A DNA stretch of 64,000 bases from Kaistella sp. 97-N-M2 (GCF_021513235.1 NZ_CP090976.1:1922001-1986000), one strand, 5' to 3'; positions 1-9,411 are shown, counted from the first letter of the stretch. A program made the numbers and translations. Notes: generated by a model from the sequence alone, not told the origin.

Positions 1-616
1 TGCGTGGTTTGTTGAACTGAATAGCTTCTGCGTTTCCGTTTTTTGCCAAACGATCGACAATAGGACCGGCCGGATAATCGAGACCGAAAATTTTTCCGAT
101 CTTGTCAAAGGCTTCGCCCGCGGCATCATCGATGGTTTTACCCATGATTTCCATATCAAAATAATCTTTCACCAAAACGATCATCGTATGGCCGCCGGAC
201 ACCGTTAAACACAAAAAGGGAAATTTAGGCGGATTGGGATTGGCATCTTCGATAAAATGCGCCAAAATGTGTGCCTGCAAATGGTTAACCTCAATCAAAG
301 GAACCTTCAAACTCATCGACAAAGATTTCGCGAAAGAAGTTCCTACGAGCAAAGACCCCAAAAGTCCGGGACCGCGCGTAAAACCAATGGCAGAAATATC
401 TTTTTGTTGTATATTTGCTTTGCTCACAGATTTTTGTACCACCGGGATAATATTTTGCTGATGGGCACGAGAAGCCAGCTCGGGAACAACACCACCATAT
501 TCGTTGTGGATCTCCTGGTTGGCTGCAATGTTGGAAAGGATTTTATTTCCCTGAAGAATTGCTGCTGAAGTATCGTCGCAGGACGATTCTATACCTAAAA
601 TTATTGAGTCGCTCAT
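1..616 (-). CDS. tsaD: tRNA N6-adenosine threonylcarbamoyltransferase TsaD (5' part; runs off the window)
   Basis: Reading the minus strand from an ATG at 616 gives MSDSIILGIESSCDDTS, the typical N-terminus of the Kae1/TsaD ASKHA-fold ATPase. Further in come a PELASRAH segment, the metal-binding NHLQAHILAHF (H-x3-H) and SGGHT. TsaD, with TsaB and TsaE, transfers threonylcarbamoyl to A37 of ANN-decoding tRNAs in the cytosol. The C-terminal part lies beyond base 1, so the gene is cut by the window and not broken. Its start codon lies only 4 bases from the divergent tamB start, so each gene's ribosome-binding region lies within the other's 5' coding sequence. Identification is secure. Confidence 0.95.
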   Translation of the reverse strand, partial: MSDSIILGIESSCDDTSAAILQGNKILSNIAANQEIHNEYGGVVPELASRAHQQNIIPVVQKSVSKANIQQKDISAIGFTRGPGLLGSLLVGTSFAKSLSMSLKVPLIEVNHLQAHILAHFIEDANPNPPKFPFLCLTVSGGHTMIVLVKDYFDMEIMGKTIDDAAGEAFDKIGKIFGLDYPAGPIVDRLAKNGNAEAIQFNKPR

Positions 617-620
617 AACA

Positions 621-3600
621 ATGGCAAATTTAGAGAATAATAACGATAACGAAAATAAAAGATCTGTCGCGGAGAATATTGGCGATCAGATTCAGCATAC
701 CGCCGAGAACGTGAGCGGTAAGGTGCAGGAAACGGTAAAAGATGCGGGACAACTTGCTTCCGATGCAATTCGTCATCCTGTCGATACCGCGAAAGAATTT
801 GGCGAACAGGCCGCAAAAGACGTCACCAGCTACAAATGGTGGGCAAAATTGCTGCTCGCTGTTTTTTGGATTGCGCTTTTTCTGGTGGCTTCCTTTTTCG
901 TGATCGTAAGTCTTCCGGCCACCAAAAACTGGGCTGCCCAAAAGGTCATCGAAAAACTGAATAAAGATTTAAAATCCCAAATGTCTTTTGAAAGCGTGGA
1001 AGTCAACTATTTTGGGGATATTCATATTCACAAAGTTGCCATAAAAGATTATAAGAACTTTCAGTTTTTAAAAGCAAATGAACTTTATGCGGATTCGAAC
1101 TGGTTCTCCATCATCAGCAATTCGCGCAACATGCAGTTTCAGTCCTTATCGTTAAAAAACCTGGATTTAAAAGTTATCACCTATAAAGGCGACAGCATTT
1201 CCAATTTCGTACGTTTCGTAGATCTCTTCAACACGCCTTCGCCCACGGTTAAAAAAGAACCTTTTCAGTTGAAATCGCGTATTTTCATCACCGATTCCAG
1301 GGTTTCCATCATCAATCAAAACAGTGAAGGTGAGGCCGGCAAATGGCTTACAGCGACGAACGTTAATGTGGTGGTTCCAGAACTGAAAGTGAACGGCTCC
1401 AATGTTTTTGCGCAGATCAATAACATGCGCTTCATCACGGAACGGTGGGGTAAAAAACATATTGTCGACACGTTTTCCGCGGATTTGGCGCTCACCAAAC
1501 AGTTTCTTTCCTTAAAAGATCTAACTATTAATACGGATCATTCTTTACTACAGGGCGATGTAAAATTCAATCTGAACAACGGTTCCTGGGCAGATTTTGC
1601 CGACCGCGTGCGCTGGGATATGGCCATGCAGCAGGGAAGTCAGATCAGCGGTTACGATATCAGCTATTTTGTGACGAACTGGGATAATTATAAACCCATC
1701 AACATTTCGGGCACAATGACGGGACCTTTAAATAAATTTTATCTGGATGATTTTCTTGTTCGCAATTCAAAAGTAAACATCCGCACACAGACCATGAAGG
1801 TTTCTAATATTCTAAAAGGCGATTTCCGGATTGAAACCAACCATCTTTCCACCGATTTTACCTATCGTGATCTGAAAGACATGATGCCAACCTTCATCTC
1901 TTCCAAAATGAAAAATTTTGCCGATGATTTTGGCCGCTTAAAATATAATGGTGCCGTTCGCGTGACGCCAAAAGAAGTTTTTGTGCCCAAAGCCAATTTA
2001 ATTACAGGCATCGGACAGGCGAAAATCACTAATTTTTATTTAAATGATTACAGCTCCGCCTTGCCAAAATACCGAGGTTTTGCCGAAGTGAACGATCTCA
2101 ATACGTCGGTTATTACAAAGAACAACCAGGTCGGTTTAATCTCTGGCCGCTTCGATGTACGCGGCGAAAGTTTCGATGTGAATACGATGAGACTGAAAAC
2201 CAAATCGCAGATTTCCAAAATTGAAATCCTCAACAAAGAAATTAATAATATTTATCTGGATGGATTTCTGGACCATAAAACCTACAACGGAATCGTTAAT
2301 GTGAATGACGAAGAGGCAAAAGCGCAGGTGAAAGGATTTATCGATTTCCGTACCAGCCGTCTCGCAGCCGATGTTGTGGCCGACGTGCAGTACCTGAATA
2401 TCAATTATTTTACCGGTGGAAAAGGAAGTCAGGTTGTAACCGGCTTGGTGAACGGAAAAGTTTCCATGACCAATCTGAACGATCTTAATCTGGACGCAGA
2501 TCTGCAAAATGTAACTTTTGCCAACGCAACGCAGAAATTCCTGATTCCAAATGCAAAAGTAAAAGCCTTTTTCGAAAACGGAAACCGCGTGGTAAGCGTT
2601 GATGCGCCCGGCGCCGTAAACGGGCACATCTCGGGTAAATTTAATCTGGCAGATCTCGCCGGAATGATCCAAAACGGTGTTGAAAAAATCCTCGTCGGTC
2701 CGCCACCCCGAAAATTGTATCGCGGTCAAAATTTCGCAATGAATTTTGAGGTGCAGCAAGTCTTGGTCAACTATATCGAACCGAATCTTCAGGTTCCCGG
2801 CGGCGCATCTGTAACCGGTGCCTACGACGGAAATGCGAACAATCTTATTTTAAATGTTGATGCGCGTTCCCTAAAATATCTCATGACGAAGAAAGAAGAG
2901 ATTACCGAGGCGGATCAGGCACTAGCACGCGCAAATCCCGCTTACACCCTCACCCAGCGCGACAAAATTTCGCGGGACAGCGCAATGGTCGACAGTATAA
3001 TGGTCCGGATTAATACGGCGAATCTTGATGAACAGATTTTTGCAAAGATCAACCGTGTTGAATACAATCAAAACATTCTTAAAGATATAACGCTGAGTGG
3101 CAGAAACGAAAATAACAGTATTTTGCACATCGCTGCAAACTTCAAGCATGGTACGCCCGAAGACGAAGTAAAAGAAACGCTGAAAGAATATGCGGTTAAT
3201 CTAAATCAGACAGCCAATGCGGCGGGAGATTATGTCTTCAGATTCGAGCCGACCACGGTAAAGATCAGTGATGTTGCGTGGAGTGTTGATACCGATCCGG
3301 CTTTAAATCATTCCATTACCTACCGCAAGAAGACGGCGGATTTTTTAATACAGAATCTGCGTCTTTATTCGGATGCCAGCGAACTGTTTTTGAAAGAATC
3401 GGTATTTAAATCAGCTAAAGATTTTTCCGCTGATGGCGAAGTTAAAAATCTGAATATCGCGAAAATTTTTGCTTTGGCAAAAGGCGAAAACAGCATGGAT
3501 ATTCAAGGTGTCGCAAACGGAACTTTCAATATAAAAATGGACCAGAACAATCTGGAACCTTTGATCGATCTTAATGTTACCGATATTTTGATGAACGGCA

Positions 3601-5405
3601 AGGATATGGGAAATGTGGTTATTTCTGCGAAGAAAAGCGAAGTTCCCAACGTTTTCGATGTGGAGGCGCGTGTTGTTTCTGCAGGAATTATAGGGGATAA
3701 CAATCTTTTATTATCGGGGACTATCAACAATAATACATCGTCCCCAACCCTGGATTTGGTGGCGGATATGAAGGAGTTCGATCTGGCCTTTACACAGGAA
3801 TTTGTAAAGGGCGTGTTTGGAAATGTTCGCGGAAAAGCTTCCGGGGAGTTGAAAATTTCCGGCAAACTCAGCGATATTGATTACAGTGGCGACATTGCCT
3901 TGAAAGAATTTGGCCTGAAACTTAATTTTACAGGCGTTGATTATGCCTTGGATGATACCGTGGTTTCCCTTTCCAAAGGGTTGGCTATCCTGAATGACAT
4001 TGGCGTGAAAGACGGAAGAACCAATTCCCGGGGGTCCATTTCGGGGGCGATTCAGTTTGAAACTTTGGCTTCCATGGGCGTCAACTTAGTTTTAAGAGCG
4101 GACAATTTGATGCTGTTGAACACCACTCAGAAAGATCTCGATCTCTTTTGGGGCCGCGTTTACGGCACCGGAACGCTTTATGTAGACGGACCGGTTTCGG
4201 CCTTAAATATTGCCACGCCGGAAATGAAAGCTTTAAACAACAGTGTCTTTACTTTTAATTCAAATTCAACCTCCAATGTGGAAGAATTTAAGATGTTGCG
4301 TTTTCTGAAAAAGGACGATGCCGGCCTGGTGAGTGTGGAAGAGCAAAAACGCTCCAGCGCCAATATCAACGTTGATTTTACCATTTCCGTCGACAAAGGA
4401 ACAACGGTGAATGTTTTGGTAGGCGACGATATTGGAGATATTACCGTTCGCGGAAATTCGGATAAACTACGATTCTTAATGAGCCGAACGGGTTCCATCT
4501 CCATGAACGGCGATTATTTCGTCGAAAACGGAACATTTGTTTCAAAGGCGATCCTGAACCGAACCTTCCAGATTACGAAGGGAAGCAGTATCCGCTGGGA
4601 TGGCGATCCTATTTCGCCGGAGCTTAATATGGATGCAACCTATTTGAGAACCGTAACGAACGCCGGGCAATATTTAGGGTTAGGAAGTTCGCTACAGCCA
4701 ATTAATGTCTTGCTTTCCACAAAAATTACGCAGACGCTGAACAATCCAAAAATTGAACTCGGTGTTTCGGCTCAGGATGTTTCGAGTAATCTGCGCGATA
4801 TTTTAGCGGAAAAAATGAGCAATGAAGACGAAAAAATCATACAGTTCGGCTCTGTGCTGGTGATGAACACTTTCAATGTAGGCAATTCCGCGTTCGATAT
4901 TACGCTGGGAAGTACGCTGGAAAATTCCGGATACAATATGCTTTTTAAGCAGTTGGGATCGGTATTAAATACCATCAGTAATGAATTTCAGGTCGATTTA
5001 AATTATCTGAACGGCGATAATGCGTCGAATACGGGCGACCGCGCGAATGCCAGTGTGAGTTTCGCGCTTTCTCCACGCGTTAAAGTAAAAACCGGTTTGG
5101 GTATTCCAATCTCTAAATCTGAAAACACCAGTGCCGATTATCTTTCCGGCGAAGGAATTGTAGAGTACGACTGGTCTAAAAAGAATGACGGCACGCGTTT
5201 GCTTCGCGCCTATTCCAAGCCGTCAAATATCGGACTCAACGGCGCCGGTGCGGGAAATGCAAACGCGAACCAGAGCTATGGCATTGGAGTTGTGTATAGT
5301 AAAAGTTTCAGTACAATCTTTAAAAGAAATAAAAAAGGCAAAAAGAGTCCGAAAGCAAAAAACTTAATTAAAAGAGATTCCGTTAAAAATGATACATTAA
5401 AATAA
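621..5405 (+). CDS. tamB: TamB-family translocation and assembly module protein (DUF490)
   Basis: This 1594-residue protein has a charged, Asn/Glu-rich N-terminus (1-70), one membrane anchor at about 74-97, and then a very long beta-rich periplasmic body ending in a TamB/DUF490 C-terminal region (roughly 1150-1560) and a basic tail. This is the architecture of AsmA/TamB proteins, which span the periplasm and are linked to outer-membrane protein assembly or lipid transport to the outer membrane. The start at 621 is chosen because there is no other Met before the membrane anchor. The length is larger than E. coli TamB (about 1260) but usual for flavobacteria. Its divergence from tsaD is a recurrent flavobacterial arrangement (recalled, not computed). 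Confidence 0.9.
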   Translation: MANLENNNDNENKRSVAENIGDQIQHTAENVSGKVQETVKDAGQLASDAIRHPVDTAKEFGEQAAKDVTSYKWWAKLLLAVFWIALFLVASFFVIVSLPATKNWAAQKVIEKLNKDLKSQMSFESVEVNYFGDIHIHKVAIKDYKNFQFLKANELYADSNWFSIISNSRNMQFQSLSLKNLDLKVITYKGDSISNFVRFVDLFNTPSPTVKKEPFQLKSRIFITDSRVSIINQNSEGEAGKWLTATNVNVVVPELKVNGSNVFAQINNMRFITERWGKKHIVDTFSADLALTKQFLSLKDLTINTDHSLLQGDVKFNLNNGSWADFADRVRWDMAMQQGSQISGYDISYFVTNWDNYKPINISGTMTGPLNKFYLDDFLVRNSKVNIRTQTMKVSNILKGDFRIETNHLSTDFTYRDLKDMMPTFISSKMKNFADDFGRLKYNGAVRVTPKEVFVPKANLITGIGQAKITNFYLNDYSSALPKYRGFAEVNDLNTSVITKNNQVGLISGRFDVRGESFDVNTMRLKTKSQISKIEILNKEINNIYLDGFLDHKTYNGIVNVNDEEAKAQVKGFIDFRTSRLAADVVADVQYLNINYFTGGKGSQVVTGLVNGKVSMTNLNDLNLDADLQNVTFANATQKFLIPNAKVKAFFENGNRVVSVDAPGAVNGHISGKFNLADLAGMIQNGVEKILVGPPPRKLYRGQNFAMNFEVQQVLVNYIEPNLQVPGGASVTGAYDGNANNLILNVDARSLKYLMTKKEEITEADQALARANPAYTLTQRDKISRDSAMVDSIMVRINTANLDEQIFAKINRVEYNQNILKDITLSGRNENNSILHIAANFKHGTPEDEVKETLKEYAVNLNQTANAAGDYVFRFEPTTVKISDVAWSVDTDPALNHSITYRKKTADFLIQNLRLYSDASELFLKESVFKSAKDFSADGEVKNLNIAKIFALAKGENSMDIQGVANGTFNIKMDQNNLEPLIDLNVTDILMNGKDMGNVVISAKKSEVPNVFDVEARVVSAGIIGDNNLLLSGTINNNTSSPTLDLVADMKEFDLAFTQEFVKGVFGNVRGKASGELKISGKLSDIDYSGDIALKEFGLKLNFTGVDYALDDTVVSLSKGLAILNDIGVKDGRTNSRGSISGAIQFETLASMGVNLVLRADNLMLLNTTQKDLDLFWGRVYGTGTLYVDGPVSALNIATPEMKALNNSVFTFNSNSTSNVEEFKMLRFLKKDDAGLVSVEEQKRSSANINVDFTISVDKGTTVNVLVGDDIGDITVRGNSDKLRFLMSRTGSISMNGDYFVENGTFVSKAILNRTFQITKGSSIRWDGDPISPELNMDATYLRTVTNAGQYLGLGSSLQPINVLLSTKITQTLNNPKIELGVSAQDVSSNLRDILAEKMSNEDEKIIQFGSVLVMNTFNVGNSAFDITLGSTLENSGYNMLFKQLGSVLNTISNEFQVDLNYLNGDNASNTGDRANASVSFALSPRVKVKTGLGIPISKSENTSADYLSGEGIVEYDWSKKNDGTRLLRAYSKPSNIGLNGAGAGNANANQSYGIGVVYSKSFSTIFKRNKKGKKSPKAKNLIKRDSVKNDTLK

Positions 5406-5484
5406 AGATTTTAATGCAAAACATAACTAATACGTTAAAAATAGTTAATACTAAGCTAAACTTTTTAGTTTTAATATTTTATTG

Positions 5485-5492
5485 TAAATTTG
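5485..5492 (+). promoter_or_regulatory. -7 element upstream of the Lrp/AsnC gene
   Basis: TAAATTTG matches the Bacteroidetes -7 consensus TAnnTTTG, 42 bases before the ATG at 5535. No good -33 TTG lies at the expected distance, so support is partial. Confidence 0.4.
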
Positions 5493-5534
5493 CAAAAATA
5501 TTCACGTTATATTATCAAATTTATAAAATAGAAA

Positions 5535-6005
5535 ATGAACTATCAATTAGACGACATAGATAAAAAAATCCTCGATTTTTTAGTACAAAACACCCGTATG
5601 CCTTTTACAGAGATCGCTAAGCAAATGGATGTTTCCGCAGGTACAATTCACGTTCGGGTGAAAAAAATGGAAGATGCCGGCATTATTTTAGGTTCTTCTT
5701 TAAGCATTGATTATGGTAAATTAGATTATCATTTCACGGCTTTTATCGGAATTTTATTAACCAAATCCAACAGAACGCAGGAAGTTTTAAAGGAATTAAC
5801 TACAATTCCAAATGTTATCGAAGCCAGTGTGATCTCCGGAAAATACAATATCTTCTGTAAAATCAGAGCTAAAAATACCGAAGACGCGAAGAGAATTATC
5901 TACCAGATCGACGACATTCAGGATGTGATGAGAACGGAAAGTATGATCTCCATGGAAGAATATATTTCCGACAAAAACAGATTAATCGACGCCGTCTCAA
6001 TTTAA
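5535..6005 (+). CDS. Lrp/AsnC family transcriptional regulator
   Basis: The 156-residue protein starts with the family's winged helix-turn-helix (about 5-60; LDDIDKKILDFL, then FTEIAKQMDVSAGTIHVRVKKM). It is followed by an AsnC/RAM ligand-binding and oligomerisation domain (about 65-150). Family members are DNA-binding octamers or dimers that respond to amino acids. The gene is monocistronic: a strong hairpin follows at once. The effector and targets cannot be told from the sequence. Length and domain order are normal for the family. Confidence 0.93.
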   Translation: MNYQLDDIDKKILDFLVQNTRMPFTEIAKQMDVSAGTIHVRVKKMEDAGIILGSSLSIDYGKLDYHFTAFIGILLTKSNRTQEVLKELTTIPNVIEASVISGKYNIFCKIRAKNTEDAKRIIYQIDDIQDVMRTESMISMEEYISDKNRLIDAVSI

Positions 6006-6030
6006 ACGCAGCCGATTTTCAATAAACACT

Positions 6031-6063
6031 AAAACTTTTGAATTCATTTTCAAAAGTTTTTTT
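6031..6063 (+). terminator. Rho-independent terminator of the Lrp/AsnC gene
   Basis: AAAACTTTTGAA and TTTTCAAAAGTTTT form a hairpin followed by a T run, 26 bases after the stop codon. Confidence 0.8.
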
Positions 6064-6075
6064 AATTTTACTACT

Positions 6076-6456
6076 ATGAAGGAAGAATTTAAGAACGAAA
6101 GTCCCAAAAAAGATATGGGATTTATTTTATCGCTTGGGGCGTTACTTTTATTTACGTTAATGGGAATCGGCATTGATACCGACGAATATCTGCAGCGCGT
6201 GGAACTTCATATTCCCGGCAACTACTTCCTCCTGATCTTTGGCGTCGATCTCTTGATGATCATCGGATTAATTTTAATCTTTTTCTACCGCAAAGTCGGC
6301 ATATTTCTTTTTCCTGCGGCGGTGCTGCTGCATTACATACTGCACAATTACTACCTTTCCACGTTTTTGTATACGGACGTCACCAATATGTTTCTCTTCG
6401 TTTCTGTGGGTCTGCTCGCCTTTATTCCGAAATGGAAATTTTTTAAAATCATTTAA
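6076..6456 (+). CDS. Small integral membrane protein of unknown function
   Basis: I do not recognise this 126-residue protein. It has a short charged N-terminus and four likely membrane helices: about 15-32, 48-70, 75-91 and 100-118. The stop is one base before the ATG of the Rrf2 regulator, so the two are almost certainly co-transcribed and translationally coupled. The next gene is the Fe-S repair protein Ric. Context suggests a role in the same nitrosative or oxidative stress response, but nothing in the protein itself shows a haem, metal or NO site. Confidence 0.7.
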   Translation: MKEEFKNESPKKDMGFILSLGALLLFTLMGIGIDTDEYLQRVELHIPGNYFLLIFGVDLLMIIGLILIFFYRKVGIFLFPAAVLLHYILHNYYLSTFLYTDVTNMFLFVSVGLLAFIPKWKFFKII

Positions 6457-6457
6457 A

Positions 6458-6889
6458 ATGTTTTCCAAAGCCTGCGAATATGCTTTAAAAGCTACCATTT
6501 ATATCGCCCAACAAAGTTTGCAGCAAAAACGCGTGAACGTGAAAGATGTGGCAAACTCCGTGGATGCGCCAATCGCGTTTACGGCAAAAATCCTGCAGCA
6601 GCTTTGTCGGGAAAATATTTTGGAATCCAATCGCGGAAAGCAGGGCGGTTTTATTTTCGAAATTGAAAAGCAAAAGCAAATAAGGATTTACGATGTGGTC
6701 CGCATTATGGATGGCGATTCCATTTTTACGAATTGCGGTTTGGGTCTGCACAAATGCTCCGAACTAAATCCCTGTCCCGTACACGATGATTTTAAAAAGG
6801 TACGCGAAAATCTTATCTTCATGACGCAGAAATATTCCTTCTACGATCTCGCCATCAAAACCGAAAACGGTTTGGCCTGGTTAAAATAA
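6458..6889 (+). CDS. Rrf2-family regulator with three-cysteine Fe-S motif (NsrR/IscR-like)
   Basis: This is a 143-residue Rrf2 protein. A winged HTH occupies about 1-65 (MFSKACEYALKATIY at the start, then SNRGKQGGF in the wing). It is followed by three cysteines, C93, C100 and C106, in the place and spacing where NsrR and IscR bind an Fe-S cluster. Such regulators sense NO or cluster status. It follows the membrane-protein gene by one base and lies just upstream of ric, whose promoter carries an 18-bp palindrome. A local NsrR-type circuit is therefore likely. NsrR rather than IscR is inferred from the ric neighbour. Confidence 0.9.
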   Translation: MFSKACEYALKATIYIAQQSLQQKRVNVKDVANSVDAPIAFTAKILQQLCRENILESNRGKQGGFIFEIEKQKQIRIYDVVRIMDGDSIFTNCGLGLHKCSELNPCPVHDDFKKVRENLIFMTQKYSFYDLAIKTENGLAWLK

Positions 6890-6949
6890 TCTTTTCCAAA
6901 TTCAAAAAATTAATTAAAAACACCTGATAAATGTTTGAATGAATTTATA

Positions 6950-6990
6950 TCGGATAAATTTGTCCGAATTAAAAATATGTTTTACATTTG
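6950..6990 (+). promoter_or_regulatory. ric promoter with overlapping palindromic operator
   Basis: A Bacteroidetes promoter is visible: TTTG at 6959-6962, a 20-base spacer, and TACATTTG at 6983-6990, 25 bases before the ric ATG. The 18-bp imperfect palindrome at 6950-6967 (TCGGATAAATTTGTCCGA, 16 of 18 positions symmetric) covers the -33 element. That placement suits repression by a dimeric regulator, most simply the Rrf2 protein encoded just upstream. Confidence 0.72.
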
Positions 6991-7015
6991 TCCTATAAAT
7001 ATTAAATCACGAATC

Positions 7016-7729
7016 ATGTTAACACAAGAAAAAACAATAGGCGAAATGGTAGCGGAAGATTTCCGCGCGGCAGAAGTGTTCCGAAAATATAAAATCGATT
7101 TCTGCTGCAAAGGAAACCGAACCATCGAAGAAGCCTGCGAAAACAAAAAGTTCGACGTCTCCGAAGTTTATAACGATTTGGAAAAAGTCTCAAACCAAAA
7201 AGCCACCGACATCGATTTCAATTCATGGCCTTTAGATCTGTTGGCAGATTATGTCGAAAAAACGCACCACCGCTACGTGGAAGAAAAAACCGCGGTGCTT
7301 CTTCAATATCTAAATAAACTCTGCAAAGTTCATGGCGACCGCCATCCTGAACTGTTCGAAATTAATGAGCTTTTCAGCGAAAGCGCACAGGACCTGGCCG
7401 CCCACATGAAAAAGGAAGAGTTAATTTTGTTCCCTTTCATCAAAAAAATGGTTGCGGCGAAACAAAAAGGAGAAAGTTTACCAACACCTGCATTTGGATC
7501 TGTTGAAAGTCCGGTGGCGATGATGAAACACGAGCATACCGTGGAAGGCGAGCGTTTTGTGAAAATTGCAGAATTAACCAATAATTATCAGTTTCCGGAA
7601 GATGCGTGCGGAACGTATCAGGTCACTTTTAAGATGTTGGAAGATTTCGAAAATGATCTGCACAAACACATTCACTTAGAAAATAACATTCTGTTCCCGA
7701 AAGCTATAGAAATGGAAAAAACATTTTAG
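7016..7729 (+). CDS. ric: Iron-sulfur cluster repair di-iron protein Ric (YtfE/ScdA)
   Basis: The 237-residue protein has the ScdA_N (DUF542) domain at about 1-60 with its signature KIDFCCKG (Cys30-Cys31). A hemerythrin-like four-helix domain follows (about 75-235) with the di-iron histidines in MMKHEHTVE and LHKHIHLENNILFP. RIC proteins restore Fe-S clusters damaged by NO or peroxide in the cytosol. The start at 7016 is preferred over an upstream in-frame ATG at 6935 because the extension would run through the promoter and operator and is not part of the family. The preceding Fe-S type Rrf2 gene and palindrome point to NO-responsive control. Confidence 0.95.
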   Translation: MLTQEKTIGEMVAEDFRAAEVFRKYKIDFCCKGNRTIEEACENKKFDVSEVYNDLEKVSNQKATDIDFNSWPLDLLADYVEKTHHRYVEEKTAVLLQYLNKLCKVHGDRHPELFEINELFSESAQDLAAHMKKEELILFPFIKKMVAAKQKGESLPTPAFGSVESPVAMMKHEHTVEGERFVKIAELTNNYQFPEDACGTYQVTFKMLEDFENDLHKHIHLENNILFPKAIEMEKTF

Positions 7730-7755
7730 ACTGAATTTTCTGTTTTTTTTACGGA

Positions 7756-7791
7756 AGTCCATCTCACCTTTTTGAGGTGGATTTCTATTTT
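7756..7791 (+). terminator. Terminator of ric
   Basis: The stem TCCATCTCA/TGAGGTGGA (one G-T pair) has a short loop and is followed by a T-rich stretch, 28 bases after the ric stop codon. Confidence 0.65.
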
Positions 7792-7900
7792 AAGAACATG
7801 TAGAGTTTAACGCTAACGATAATTCAGTAAAATTATAACTGTATAGCTGGACTGAAAGCAGCTTTTACATTTAAATTTTCAGCCTCCTTTTTTATGGTTT

Positions 7901-9178
7901 TTACGAAGCGGTTTTTGAATTTAAGTAGAAGTCGTACGTGTAAACATTGTAAGGCAGGATTAGCTTTGAAATTCCATACGAAATAAAACAGCAGATCAAA
8001 ATCGGAACAAACAGAATGTAACCGTCCGGCAGCAGATTACAGATCAAGACAACGGACGTGAAGGGAGCGTAAAGTGATGCCGACAAAGTTGCTGCGGCGC
8101 CGATCAGTGCAAAATTAATTGGAATGAGATTCATGCCGAAATAGGTATTTCCCACGAAAGCCACCATCAATCCTAAAAAAGCGCCCGCAACAATACTGGG
8201 TGCGAAAACGCCGCCGTCGCCGCCCGCGCCTAAAGTTAAAGAAGCTGCCAAAGGTTTTAAAACCGCCAGGATGACGAGAAGAAATAATGTAATGGTTGGC
8301 GCATTTAACGGCTCATGCAAAATTTCGCGCAGACCGTGATAGCTGTCTCCGTACAAAGTCGGGTAAAAGAAAATCATCGTTCCGACGGCGATGGCGCCTA
8401 AATTCACGCGCAGAAAATTATTCGAAATATTTCCGAAAAGCTTTTTCATCCTCGTCACCAAAAGCGTAAAATAAACGGAAAGAACGCCGCCCAAAATGCT
8501 CAAAACAACGAAAAAGGGAATCGCAGCATACGTCCATTCTTTAACCGGATGCGTGAGGATTTTTTCGGAATCGAAAAGTTCAATAAAAATCCAGCTTACC
8601 AAAGCCGAGGCCGTGCACGCGATGACGAGTGATTTCCGCATCTTGCGCGCAATAACTTCCAAAGCAAATAAAAATCCGGCCAGCGGACTCGTAAACAAGA
8701 TTGCGACGCCCGCGACCACGCCCGCACAGATGAGTTCACGCTTGTACATGCGCGCGGAAAATTCTTTTTCGTAGGCATAATTTCCGATTGTTGCTGTCGC
8801 GACAACGGTAGAAACTTCCACGCCTGTGGATCCGCCGAAAATAACCGTCAGGAAACCATTAAAAAAGTGAGACGGAATTTTAAAAAGTGGCAAATGATCT
8901 TTGCGCTGATCCAGCGTTTTGTAAATTTCAGTAATTCCCTTATTTTTTCGGTTTCGAAAAAGATATTTCCGCAGAAAAAAGATGGCCGTAATCCCGATCG
9001 TGGGCAGAATTATAAAGAGTGCGGAATATTTTCCGACTACGGTATTGAACAGATGATGTTCGAAATATTCCGTAAGATGTTTTAGAGAAAACGCGAGCAA
9101 AGCACTCGTTAAACCGACCAACGCTGAGGCAACGATGAGGCGGAAATAATGTTGGGTTACGATTTTTTGTCTTTCCAA
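7901..9178 (-). CDS. ClC-family chloride channel or transporter without the usual gating glutamate
   Basis: The 425-residue membrane protein has about ten hydrophobic helices and two recognisable ClC loops. One is FGGSTGVEVSTV (about 115-125), the other GAGGDGGVFAPS (about 316-327). In canonical ClC proteins the first loop is GREGP, with the external gating Glu at the third position. Here that position is Thr (GSTGVE), with a Glu two residues after the second Gly. The GSGIPE region is replaced by NKGITEI (79-85). There is no cytosolic CBS domain. The fold is clear; whether it is an H+-coupled antiporter or a passive channel, and for which anion, is open. It stands alone. Confidence 0.85.
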   Translation of the reverse strand: MERQKIVTQHYFRLIVASALVGLTSALLAFSLKHLTEYFEHHLFNTVVGKYSALFIILPTIGITAIFFLRKYLFRNRKNKGITEIYKTLDQRKDHLPLFKIPSHFFNGFLTVIFGGSTGVEVSTVVATATIGNYAYEKEFSARMYKRELICAGVVAGVAILFTSPLAGFLFALEVIARKMRKSLVIACTASALVSWIFIELFDSEKILTHPVKEWTYAAIPFFVVLSILGGVLSVYFTLLVTRMKKLFGNISNNFLRVNLGAIAVGTMIFFYPTLYGDSYHGLREILHEPLNAPTITLFLLVILAVLKPLAASLTLGAGGDGGVFAPSIVAGAFLGLMVAFVGNTYFGMNLIPINFALIGAAATLSASLYAPFTSVVLICNLLPDGYILFVPILICCFISYGISKLILPYNVYTYDFYLNSKTAS

Positions 9179-9411
9179 GAGTTTGCTTTAAGATGAGTAG
9201 AATGAAATTTAAAACTGAAGATCTTTAATACCGAAGAAATTTGAAGCTTAAAAGTTTCGTGCCGCAAATTTACGGGAACTTTAATAAATGGAATGAATTT
9301 TAAGAATTTTTTGGGTGCTGTCGAAATCTGGTTTGAACCTTGTCAACGTTTCAAACCTGGTCAAGGTTAGGTTCGGAATATTTCAAAAAAGCAACAGCGA
9401 ACCGAAATGCT

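Noticed and set aside
2136..2759. 207-codon minus-strand frame inside tamB
   Set aside because: Antisense shadow of tamB; no family features and no start signals.
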